Assembly: GCA_026874595.1 (NCBI GenBank)
Contig: CM049320.1
Location: forward strand, 2,261,501-2,325,500
Length of the DNA: 64,000 nt
Origin: Sipunculus nudus
Lineage: Eukaryota > Annelida > Sipuncula > Golfingiida > Sipunculidae
Reading direction: 5' to 3'
Positions 54,901-63,376 of this stretch are shown piece after piece (position 1 is the first letter of the stretch; the number at the start of each line of letters is the position of its first letter). The position numbers and the translations under genes were made by a program. The notes beneath the pieces are model-generated. The model made no database searches, was not told the DNA's origin, and saw only the letters and a program-made list of their open reading frames with translations.

Positions 54901-57900
54901 GAATTAGTCAATTCACTGCAGAGATATGAGTGATTTTAACCCAAGGCAGATGAACAGATGGACACTGTGCAAACATGGTTACAGGTGGCGCCACCATTTT
55001 TTGTGTATGTTATAAAGCAATCCAAGGGCTACATTTGTATCAATTTTATTTCCTGATCGGTCAAACAGTTCCCCTTATGAGGGTTTATGAGTGGAAACAG
55101 ACCCACAAATGGACACTGGATAGAGAGGAAAGGTCAGAGGTCAATGCAAATTGGTTAGGCACCAGTTCACATGTGACCCGATAATAGGTGTAAGTTTGGG
55201 AAAAATAGGTCCATTAGTCTCCGAGGAGCTCTCTGGAAACGAACGCCCCTGCGGCGGAGGAACTTGGTCAAAAATATAGTATCCGCAAAACTTCGTTTTG
55301 GTGGATACAAAAATACAGGTGGCTCCACCAGTCTGAAGAAACTAATAAAAACACTTAATGGTCAATATCCATGCAAAAAATCATGGTGATCTCTGCATTA
55401 GTTGTTCAGATACTTCAGTTTTTGTAATAAATTGTCCATTTTTCTGAGGGATACTTCGGAGTCCTATAGCTTGAAGGATATGGGTAACAGAGACCTAATT
55501 TCAAGTTTCCACAGGCACCTTTCATGGGCCTCCTTGCATGACAAGAATGAAGATTCTAGGTCCAGTTGTTGCAATTTGTACCCTGTTGACAGATAACCAC
55601 ATTTTTAAAGGTCTCAAAAAAAAGAAAAAAATTCGTAAAAATTTGAAAAAAAAATAAAGGTGGCACACCCAGTCTGCAGAAACTGATGGAACAGCTCATG
55701 ATCAATATGTATGCTGAAAATCATGACCATCAGTGTTGTAGTTATTGAAATACTGCAGTTTTTGTATCAAATTTTCCATTATTCTGGGGGGGGGGGGTAT
55801 TTTGGACCCATACAGCTTAAAGAATATGGGTAACAGAGACCTAATTTCAAGTTTCCATGGAGACTTTTCATGGGTCTCCCTGTGTGTCAAGAATGAAGAT
55901 TCTTGGTCCAGTTTTTATGATTTGTGCCCTGTTAACAGATGTTCATATCTTTAAAGGTCTCAAAAATACAGAAAAATTTCGTAAAAAAAAACGAACAAAT
56001 ACAGGTGGTGCCACCAGTCTGCAGAAACTTATGAAACACTCCATGATCAATATCCATGCAAACAATTATGGTTATCTCTGCATTAGTTGTTCAGTTACTT
56101 TAGCTTTTGTATCAAATTTTCCATTATTCTGAGCTGTACTTTGGAGTGCCATAGCTCAAAGGATATGGGTAACAGAGACCAAATTTCAGGTTTCCATGGA
56201 GACTTATCATGGGTCTCCCTGTGTGTCAAGAACGAAGATTCTAGGTCCAGTCGTTACGATTTGTACCCTGTTGACAGATAACTACATCCTTAAAGGTCTC
56301 AAAAATGGAGAAAACAATTCGTGAACATTGAAAAATACAGGTGGCCCCACCAGTCTGCACAAACTGATGAAACATCTCATGATCAATATGTATGTCGAAA
56401 ATCATGACCATCAGTGATGTAGTTAATGAGATATTGAAGTTTTTGTATGAAATTTTTGACTATTCTGGGGGGTAATTTTGGGCCCCATAGCTCAAAAGAT
56501 ATGGGTAACAGAGACCTAATTTCTGGTTTCCATCGAGACTTTTCATAGGTCTCTCAGTGTGTCGAAAATGAAGATTCTAGGTCCAGTCGTTACGATTTGT
56601 GCCACGCTAACAGATGACAGCATCCTCAAAGGTCTCAAAAATAGAGGAAAAAATCTTAAAAAATCAAACAGTACAGGTGGCGCCACCAGTCTGCAGGAAC
56701 TGATCGAACATCTCATGATCAATATGTATGCCAAAAATGAAGACCATCAGTGATGTAGTTATTGAGATATTGAAGTTTTTGTATGAAATTTTTTACTATT
56801 CTGGGGGGTACTTTGGGGCCCCATAGCTCGAAGGATATGGGTAACAGAGACCTAATTTCTGGTTTCCATGGAGACTTATCATGGGTCTCCCTGTGTGTCA
56901 AGAACGAAGATTCTAGGTCCAGTCGTTACGATTTGTACCCTGTTGACAGATAACTACATCCTTAAAGGTCTCAAAAATGGAGAAAACAATTCGTGAACAT
57001 TGAAAAATACAGGTGGCGCCACCAGTCTGCACAAACTGATGAAACATCTCATGATCAATATGTATGTCGAAAATCATGACCATCAGTGATGTAGTTAATG
57101 AGATATTGAAGTTTTTGTATGAAATTTTTGACTATTCTGGGGGGTAATTTTGGGCCCCATAGCTCGAAGGATATGGGTAACAGAGACCTAATTTCTGGTT
57201 TCCATAGAGACTTTTCATAGGTCTCTCAGTGTGTCGAAAATGAAGATTCTAGATCCAGTCATTACGATTTGTGCCACGCTAACAGATGACAGCATCCTCA
57301 AAGGTCTCAAAAATAGAGGAAAAAATCTTAAAAAATCAAACAGTACAGGTGGCGCCACCAGTCTGCAGGAACTGATCTAACATCTCATGATCAATATGTA
57401 TGCCAAAAATGAAGACCATCAGTGATGTAGTTATTGAGATATTGAAGTTTTTGTATGAAATTTTTTACTATTCTGGGTGGTATTTTGGGGCCCCATAGCT
57501 CAAAGGATATGGGTAACAGAGACCTAATTTCTGGTTTCTATGGAGACTTATCATGGGTCTCCCTGTGTGTCAAGAACAAAGATTCTAGGTCCAGTCGTTA
57601 CGATTTGTACCCTGTTGACAGATAACTACATCCTTAAAGGTCTCAAAAATGGAGAAAACAATTCGTGAACATTGAAAAATACAGGTGGCGCCACCAGTCT
57701 GCACAAACTGATGAAACATCTCATGATCAATATGTATGTCGAAAATCATGACCATCAGTGATGTAGTTAATGAGATATTGAAGTTTTTGTATGAAATTTT
57801 TGACTATTCTGGGGGGTAATTTTGGGCCCCATAGCTCGAAGGATATGGGTAACAGAGACCTAATTTCTGGTTTCCATGGAGACTTTTCATAGGTCTCTCA

Positions 57901-60900
57901 GTGTGTCGAAAATGAAGATTCTAGGTCCAGTCATTACGATTTGTGCCACGCTAACAGATGACAGCATCCTCAAAGGTCTCAAAAATAGAGGAAAAAATCT
58001 TAAAAAATCAAACAGTACAGGTGGCGCCACCAGTCTGCAGGAACTGATCTAACATCTCATGATCAATATGTATGCCAAAAATGAAGACCATCAGTGATGT
58101 AGTTATTGAGATATTGAAGTTTTTGTATGAAATTTTTTACTATTCTGGGTGGTATTTTGGGGCCCCATAGCTCAAAGGATATGGGTAACAGAGACCTAAT
58201 TTCTGGTTTCCATGGAGACTTATCATGGGTCTCCCTGTGTGTCAAGAACAAAGATTCTAGGTCCAGTCGTTACGATTTGTACCCTGTTGACAGATAACTA
58301 CATCCTTAAAGGTCTCAAAAATGGAGAAAACAATTCGTGAACATTGAAAAATACAGGTGGCGCCACCAGTCTGCACAAACTGATGAAACATCTCATGATC
58401 AATATGTATGTCGAAAATCATGACCATCAGTGATGTAGTTAATGAGATATTGAAGTTTTTGTATGAAATTTTTGACTATTCTGGGGGGTAATTTTTGGCC
58501 CCATAGCTCAAAGGATATGGGTAACAGAGACCTAATTTCTGGTTTCCATCGAGACTTTTCATAGGTCTCTCAGTGTGTCAAGAATTAAGATTCTAAGTCC
58601 AGTCTTTATGATTTGTGCCTTGTTAACAGATGTTCACATTTTTAAAGGTCTCAAAATAGAGAAAAAAATTCGTAAAAAATCGAAAAATACAGGTGGCGCC
58701 ACCAGTCTGCAGGAAGTGATGTAACATCTCATGATCAATATGTATGCCAAAAATCATGACCATCAGTCAAGTAGTTAATGAGATATTGAAGTTTTTGTAT
58801 GAAATTTTTGACTTTTCTGGGGGGTACTTTGGGGCCACATAGCTCGAAGGATATGGGTAACAGAGACCTAATTTCTGGTTTCCAAGGAGATTTTTTATGG
58901 ACCTCTCAGAATCCCAAGTTACAAGGTTCTAGGTCCAGCGGTTACGATTTGTGCCTGGTTAACGGACGGACAGACGGACAGACGGACGGACGGACAGACG
59001 GACAGACGGACGACGGACAAAGAGTGATCGCTATAGCTCAGATGACTTTCAGTCAGCTGAGCTAAAAATTGATGAACTGAAAAATCGAAAAATTGATGAA
59101 CTGAAAAATCGTAAAATTGATGATCTGAAAAAATTGTAAAATTGATGATCTGAAAAAATTTTAAAATCAATAAAGTGAAAAACTGTAAAAATCACTGATC
59201 TGAAAATCGTAAACTCAATAATCTGAAAAATCATAAAATCAATGATGTGAAAAATCGTAAAATCAATGATCTGAAAAATTGTTAAACCAATCATGTGAAA
59301 AATCATAAAAACTATGATCTGAAAAATCATTAAAACTAGCTACTATTCCTTTTACCCCATTTAAATATTTTTCAGTTATCTTGCTCACAAGTTTCATCTG
59401 CCAGTGGGTTTGTGCTGAAACCAGATGATTCCCGACTTGTCTGAGGATACAATAATTAATGGGCACTGCATCCATAAGCACTTGCCAGCTCTCTTGACTA
59501 TGTCAAGAAAAGTGACGTTGAATATATACCAGAAACTAGAGCACTATTAACCATAGCAACTGAACAGCAGTGTTTGTCATAATAACCAGAGTAATGTTCA
59601 CCATGGCAACAACCAAGCAGTGTTTGTCATGGCAAATGGAGTTTAGTTCATCATTGTAATTAAAACTTCATCACAAGTTTAAACAGATGCATGTACAGTG
59701 ATTTACAGAGCATTTCTTTTACCCGGGTCCACTGGATGTTTGTAGTATCAGTCTGTATGAGGATGAAAGAGACTTTGTACAGAGGTAATATATGTTACTA
59801 CAAAGCCCTCTGGGTTACAGCTTTTTATATGCATGGATTTGGAATAAGGAGAAATCATAATAAGTTCCTCAGATATTGATTGAAATCTGTGGTTCTATCA
59901 AGACTCCACCATAGTAACTAGAGCAATATCAATAGTGTCAACTTCAGAGCACTGTTTCTGACAACCAATACACTCCTCATATATGTTAAGCGCACATATA
60001 TAGGGAGTAGTTAATTAGGAAAAAGAGTTTGTGATATTTTCTGGATTTTGGTAATTTGAAGCCATGGTTTTAACGAAGGCTTGTCCTGTGTCATTCTGTG
60101 AAAAACAAATAATGACACAAGACATAACTAGCAGGAGAAGTGCAGTTTAAGCTGAAACTGCTGTATATATACTGATCATAATACACCGTGGAGTGATGCA
60201 AAAACTGTGTCACTTACCTCCCACACATAGTTGGTGTCCAGGACATCCCTGATGTCATTGACCTTGTCCCCTTTGTACGGACCAAACTTGTGACCTTTCT
60301 CAAGGTCACTCAGAGCAAAGACTCCTGTCAATAAAATTATACATGATTATAAAACTGACAAAGCTAGAGAAATTTTTAAAGCTCAGTATGACTGGAAAAA
60401 GAACTGGGACTTCTTAATTTTTGCTGGTTTTCTGCCCTGTCAAAATTAGCTCTGTACTTGCACATACAGTGAGACATAGCCTAATGACTGCCTTAATTAA
60501 GGGACTACCTCAAAACAATGACCACTCCTTTAATTCTTGGTTTGCTTTTTATATCAGACCTCCACTGCTTAGACGACAACCTCAAAAAATGCAACCACTT
60601 TATAGTGTAACGACCACCTCAGTTTAATGATCACCACAAAATAACGACCACTTATTCATGGTCCGAAATCTTTTTTGCTCGTTATATGAAACCTTGCTTA
60701 GATGATTACCTCGAAAATGTGACCACTTCACCAGGGTCCAATTGGTGGTCATAATTTTGAGGTTATATTAGTGGTAGGTATTGGTTGTAAAAATATGTTT
60801 GATGACTGTAGGAAACAATCAAACAGTAATTGATTATTTCAAGGACTCTGATGTATAGAATTATACTTATATCATTAAATTAACTCTGTCCTGAAAGATC

Positions 60901-61804
60901 AGGGTAATGGTCAGGTTGTTGACACTTGTTCGCTGTACAAGGTTTAGTTAAAGTGCTGTCCACTACTTTAATCATATCCTGCCTTCTTATATCTGTGACA
61001 GGATTGGAATATTTTTTTCTGGATAAAGTGTTTTTTGTCTGTGCATACAAAATCATTTGTGACTGACTGTGCAAAAAATGCAACCAATTTTACTGTATAT
61101 GAAAGAAAACAACTAATCATTGATATAACTGATTAAATGGCACATCACAGGTAGATATAATGACAATGTCAGCAGATAAATTTAAGCCTAAAAGAACCCT
61201 GCAATGCCCCTAGAAAATTGTGGCACTAATGATGTTCCTAATGCAAATGTATGAACTCTCGTGATGCTGCATGAGTAGGTAGAACAGAAAACTAGAAATC
61301 TGTATTCCAAGGAATGCATGCCTCCACCACATAGGGGGTCCCTAAGGTGGGATCCTCTCAAAACTTTGTTTGCATTCATTTATTTAGCCCATATAGTCCT
61401 AGCTTCATTTGTACATATGTGACTCCGCCATTGTGAATATTCCCTGATGACTCCCTGAATCCAAATCAAGTGCCGGATCCACATCCATATCTAATCAACT
61501 CTTTATTGGTCCTTTCCCTTATGGCCTGATAATTTCATGAGATTCTGTTCATGTCTGCATGAGTTATGATGCTGTGAACAAACACTCAAACAAACAAACA
61601 CACAAATGGCAGTGTACGCATACCCTCCCAGTGGAGGCAATGAAACCCCTTTAAACACCTGTCTAATGTAAATACTGTATACATTTATGAAGAATGTCAC
61701 CCACCTAGTTTCAGCTTGTCAACTTCTGACTTGCGAAACTCCAGTCCATCTGCGATGTCCATACCAATGGGGACCTCTGGTGGAGAAACAAGTGAACCCT
61801 TCAT
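40967..61804 (-). CDS. PRDM2: PRDM2 (RIZ) orthologue, nine coding exons, 1,716 residues
   Basis: Join of 61804-61705, 60324-60218, 53824-53660, 52692-52614, 52178-51417, 50241-50056, 46183-46079, 45471-43780 and 42921-40967; every junction keeps phase and the total is 5,151 nt. Family role: nuclear PR/SET-domain zinc-finger protein linked to H3K9 methylation and transcriptional repression. Seen in order: PR domain (about 20-146; EKSNWLRYINCAR, EEQN, GDELLTWF), basic tail, finger 238-259, acidic region, fingers about 438-647, acidic block 672-683 followed by SENIAENL, finger 811-832, PLDLS (926-930), finger 1006-1027, C2HC fingers 1076-1096, 1193-1213 and 1246-1267, AT-hook GRPRK (1433-1437), basic C-terminus GRKRR. 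Human PRDM2, from memory, has the same order, similar length (1,718) and matching segments. Least certain is the exon 6 donor. Confidence 0.9.
43480..43735 (-). mobile_element. Degenerate tRNA-derived SINE-like sequence
   Basis: On the - strand, 'gggttagagcaaagaa' followed by 'actgggaggttgtgtattca' resembles the A box, anticodon-arm and B box of tRNA-headed SINEs common in bivalves ('actgggaggtcgtgggttcg' type), but the B box is not intact. It is in PRDM2 intron 8, about 45 bp from the exon 8 donor. Ends are not defined. Confidence 0.4.
43780..45471 (-). CDS. PRDM2: PRDM2 coding exon 8 (five to six fingers, PLDLS motif)
   Basis: Acceptor TTGTTGTAG, donor ACAG|GTAAGT; 1,692 bp. Fingers at residues 508-528, 535-556, 563-583, 626-647, 811-832 and 1006-1027. 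After the 626-647 finger the chain HQRHLLGMS and, later, the acidic run and SENIAENL match human PRDM2 segments at the same places. EPLDLSVHKN holds PLDLS, the canonical CtBP-recruiting motif, also present in the human protein. Antisense open frames over this exon (for example 44823-45005) are shadows. Confidence 0.93.
45775..45946. repeat. 23-bp minisatellite in PRDM2 intron 7
   Basis: About seven units of 'gaatggttctgcagaaaacc' plus 'ata', some longer. On the gene strand each reads GGTTTTCTGCAG, a good-looking 3' splice site, though the true acceptor of exon 8 is 300 bp further on. Non-coding: it lies between the exon 7 donor and the exon 8 acceptor. Confidence 0.85.
46079..46183 (-). CDS. 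PRDM2: PRDM2 coding exon 7 (C2H2 finger)
   Basis: Acceptor GATTTACAG, donor ACAG|GTCAGT; 105 bp, phase 1 to phase 1. Residues 467-501 carry a canonical finger C480/C483/H496/H500 (CDQC...HVMVH) that runs into the linker TGAKPY completed in exon 8. Confidence 0.9.
46184..50055 (-). other. PRDM2: PRDM2 intron 6 (3.9 kb)
   Basis: Holds one HINE-like element (47428-50036). The remainder, 46184-47427, has no recognisable exon or family. An additional small exon cannot be excluded because the exon 6 finger is incomplete. Confidence 0.6.
47428..50036 (-). mobile_element. HINE/pearl-like element with two 670-bp units
   Basis: On the - strand it opens with TTAGCTCAGCTGACTATAAG and the terminal hairpin, then 'tcgtggtccattgtctgtcg' and a GTCC microsatellite (49946-49984), and closes at 47428 with 'cagctgagcatcgtgaccca' to CCTTGTTT. 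Inside, 48745-49420 and 49420-49980 are a diverged tandem pair: 'cgtgccatggtcacagttgg' near 48759 and 'cgtgccatggtcaaagttgg' near 49428. It belongs to the same subfamily as 16503 and 1155. The part 47460-48740 is AT-rich without repeats. Confidence 0.6.
50056..50241 (-). CDS. PRDM2: PRDM2 coding exon 6 (degenerate zinc finger)
   Basis: Acceptor ATACCAG|ATGGCAGC. The only nearby donor that keeps phase 1 into exon 7 is TTAG|GTTTCT at 50056-50055, a weak site. GA|GTTATT (about 50082) would shift the frame. Residues 405-466 include YRCNLCNNLF and LKHHLG: two cysteines and one histidine fit a finger, but the final ligand is not in the canonical place. A HINE-like element ends only about 20 bp beyond the exon, so the original exon end may have been altered or an extra exon may be missing. 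Confidence 0.68.
50340..51420 (-). repeat. 31-bp minisatellite containing the exon 5 splice donor
   Basis: About 27 regular units (about 50560-51420) of 31 bp: 'aagtttgttactggccatta' plus 'attgtaatgct'. On the gene strand each unit includes AATGGCCAGTAAC or AATGGTCAGTAAC, and the exon 5 donor AATG|GTCAGTAAC at 51420-51409 is the last unit. Older, irregular copies at 50340-50550 have 'gaccatttgttt', which is closer to the exon sequence 'gaccatttgttgg'. Units next to the exon keep GT; most central units have GC at that place. Confidence 0.92.
51417..52178 (-). CDS. PRDM2: PRDM2 coding exon 5 (basic linker, zinc finger 1, acidic region)
   Basis: Acceptor CTGTTACAG, donor AATG|GTCAGT; 762 bp, phase 1 to phase 1, residues 151-404. 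It begins GRKPNQN, has lysine-rich SPKGKKRK, one C2H2 finger at 238-259 (CDIC...H-x4-H), then a long K/E/D-rich low-complexity part with many SEE and EEK runs, like the acidic region between PR domain and fingers in vertebrate PRDM2. If the donor is not used, TAA follows two codons later. The donor is inside the 31-bp minisatellite. Confidence 0.88.
52614..52692 (-). CDS. PRDM2: PRDM2 coding exon 4 (end of PR domain)
   Basis: Acceptor TTTTATCAG, donor AAAG|GTCAAT; 79 bp, leaves in phase 1. It encodes residues 125-150, EVSAGDELLTWF followed by a basic KKKKRK run, matching the PGEELLVWY end of the PR domain and a likely nuclear-localisation stretch. Confidence 0.9.
53660..53824 (-). CDS. PRDM2: PRDM2 coding exon 3 (PR domain core)
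   Basis: Acceptor TTTTTCAG|ATCATC and donor AAG|GTAACA; 165 bp, phase 0 both ends, residues 70-124. It holds IDATEPEKSNWLRYINCAR and EEQN, the strongest match to PRDM2. The acceptor lies in a 24-bp minisatellite whose units repeat it at 53848, 53872 and 53944 in the same frame, so longer in-frame exon versions are possible. Residues 70-80 (PESESED) are more than the human loop has at this point. Confidence 0.93.
53821..53954 (-). repeat. 24-bp minisatellite containing the exon 3 splice acceptor
   Basis: Five to six units of about 24 bp: 'atgatctgaaaaatcgtaaa' plus 'atca'. On the gene strand: TTTTTCAG|ATCAT, identical to the true exon 3 acceptor. Equivalent exon starts fall at 53848, 53872 and 53944 (in frame with exon 3) and 53921 (one base out of frame). 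The reading frame is open through the array, repeating FQIIDFTI-like octapeptides. The array continues on the far side of the inserted element, at 59069-59335. Confidence 0.92.
53955..59068 (-). mobile_element. 5.1-kb composite HINE/pearl-like element in PRDM2 intron 2
   Basis: On the - strand it opens at 59068 with TTTTTAGCTCAGCTGAC, the terminal hairpin, and a GTCC microsatellite (58963-59018). It ends at 53955 with 'cagctgagcgtcatgaccca' to CACTTGTTT. The main core (about 55300-58900) has units of about 337 bp with GGTGGCGCCACC and 'cacaaatcgtaacgactgg', the same family as 23628-25876. The tail (about 54120-55100) has the other type of unit, shared with 18993-22718. It is thus a mosaic of two core types within one pair of ends. 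It interrupts a 24-bp minisatellite. No transposase is seen. Confidence 0.7.
56080..58560 (-). repeat. Dimeric higher-order repeat, 672-673 bp period
   Basis: Within the element, two kinds of 337-bp unit alternate. 'gccaccagtctgcaggaact' falls near 56684, 57356 and 58028, and 'gccaccagtctgcacaaact' near 57019, 57692 and 58364. Neighbouring dimers differ by only a few bases over hundreds, so they have been recently duplicated or homogenised. Confidence 0.88.
59069..59335 (-). repeat. 24-bp minisatellite, distal part
   Basis: About eleven units of 'gatgatctgaaaaatcgtaa' plus 'aatt', the same unit as at 53821-53954, separated from it by the 5.1-kb element. Many units keep the TTTTTCAG acceptor look-alike on the gene strand; some read 'aactg' in place of 'atctg'. 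Confidence 0.9.
59336..60217 (-). other. Rest of PRDM2 intron 2
   Basis: Nothing recognised apart from a loose repeat of 'ccatagcaac' or 'ccatggcaac' with 'cagtgtttgtcat' at 59550-59640. Confidence 0.4.
60218..60324 (-). CDS. PRDM2: PRDM2 coding exon 2 (PR domain)
   Basis: Acceptor TTATTGACAG, donor GAG|GTAAGT; 107 bp, enters in phase 1 and leaves in phase 0. It encodes residues 34-69, including HKFGPYKGDK and YVWE, the KFGPF-GDK and YMWE signatures of the PR/SET fold in PRDM2. Confidence 0.92.
60450..60780. repeat. Degenerate repeat with 'gaccacctca' motifs in PRDM2 intron 1
   Basis: Recurrent words such as 'cctcaaaa', 'acgaccac' and 'tgcttaga' suggest an old DNA element of the type having 'cgaccacctc' inverted ends. 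Borders are not definable. Confidence 0.35.
61370..61645. repeat. Interspersed repeat, copy 2, in PRDM2 intron 1
   Basis: Same orientation and word order as 29565-29830, ending 'gcataccctcccagtggagg'. It lies 60 bp downstream (gene direction) of the exon 1 donor. Class uncertain. Confidence 0.6.
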
Positions 61805-61828
61805 GGCTGGGTTCTTTGTTCAAACTCC
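61705..61828 (-). CDS. PRDM2: PRDM2 first coding exon with start codon
   Basis: An acceptor TTTTGCTTTTAG ends at 61829, so transcription starts further upstream in a non-coding exon not located here. The exon has 24 bp of 5' UTR, ATG at 61804-61802, 33 codons and one base; donor CTAG|GTGGGT at 61704. It encodes the PR-domain leader, ending in FRKSEVDKLKLG, which aligns with the start of the human PR domain (a VDKTRIG-type segment). An in-frame ATG at codon 15 could also start, but the first ATG is taken as it directly follows the 5' UTR junction. Confidence 0.85.
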
Positions 61829-63376
61829 CTAAAAGCAAAAACAAAAATCATTGTAAAATCACATAAATGGATTATTCACTTTGTAAAACATTACTTATAC
61901 TGGGCGTCCAGAATCTGGATTTGTGATATGGTTAAGTCTAAGTTTTGATCAAAGAGTTTTAGGTTTTGTGTGTGAGAGGGTATTAGGCTTTTACATTTAA
62001 ATGTATATGTGAATGTTACATGTTAACAAAGGAAAGTGTAAATCCCATCTCCATGCTAACCATTGTCATTTCCTGTGCCTTGCATGACTTGGCTGCCATT
62101 CACAAAACCCCCGAGAAACATGCTTGTAAGCAGTTGGTCATGTAATGATATAGAGGGCTATTTACCAATATACTAAGTCACCATAGAATCATTTTCAAAT
62201 AAGGGAAATGTATGTTGTTGCAAAGTACACCAAACTACAGTGAGGTAGGATTTGAGTCCAGACTTGGACTCAAGTCTTGACTTAAGCCCATGTTTTTAGG
62301 GACTTGGACTCAAACCCCAAGGACTCAGACTTGGACTTGGACTCAAGTGGCCTAGCTGGACTCAACTTCATCACTGCCAAATAAACTTACCTGTTCCTCT
62401 GGTTTATCTTAAGTTTACATTAGTAACAATATCCTAGGGTAGTTGTCATTTAATTTTTGGCAACCTCACTGAGACTTACAACACGGTTCTTGACAATGGA
62501 AAGCATGTCAATCTGACATTGCTTACTCTTTTATGCTGGAGGAACAAAATGCCACTTTATTTTGACTTGGGAATCAGACAAGAAGAGGACGACACATCTC
62601 GCTGTTTCTAGAGCTACAGAAGACCAAGCAGTGAATTCATGTCATGTCTGAAAATGAAGAGATCTCAACAAAAGCTCTGAATGAGCTGATTTAATGTATC
62701 CATCATATCGCAAACTCATCCTAACATTATAGTACATGCAGTACAGGTGCTCTGAGCGGCTGAATAGACACATCTAGAGTACGTTGTATCTACTTTAAGC
62801 ACATCTTCCTGAGCACAAGTCAATCTCTATACAATTCATGAACAGGTGAGATTCTAAAATATCCTGCTACCAAAACTGCATTCATACAGATAAACTCTGT
62901 CAACATAGGCAGATCAGAGGTCTGCTGAGGTAGAGCCCGAAGCCTTGTTAGCCACACGAATGTGGCTGGCTTGGACAAAAGACAGCTGACTTTAATAGTA
63001 AGCCAAGTTTACTGGCTCAACTGGGCTTGCAAAATGTTGGCTGGCCTAAACTGACCTGAAATTCTATTCATTGGATGATGTTACATTGCACCTGGTTTAT
63101 TTAAACAAGTTATCTTTATTAAATGTGATATATTGCATCCATTACACATTAAACTAGTTTGTGAATATCATAAAATGTTTATCCTGGTGGAATCATTAGC
63201 TAAAATTTTATTATTTCAACAATCACATCCTATCAGGGAAAAGAAAAAATTAACAAAACCTGAACCTGTTTGGGTATTTTAAATTGTAAAAGATTTATCT
63301 TTTTGTATAAACTGAGCTGCACAAAATCAGCTTACTTCAGCTTTAAAAAAATATCGGCAGCGCCTCCTTTTATACT
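61829..63376 (-). other. PRDM2 upstream region, presumed 5' UTR intron
   Basis: An acceptor at 61829 implies at least one upstream non-coding exon, not recognised here. A short run of 'gacttggactcaa' repeats (about 62255-62350) is the only structure noticed. Confidence 0.45.
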
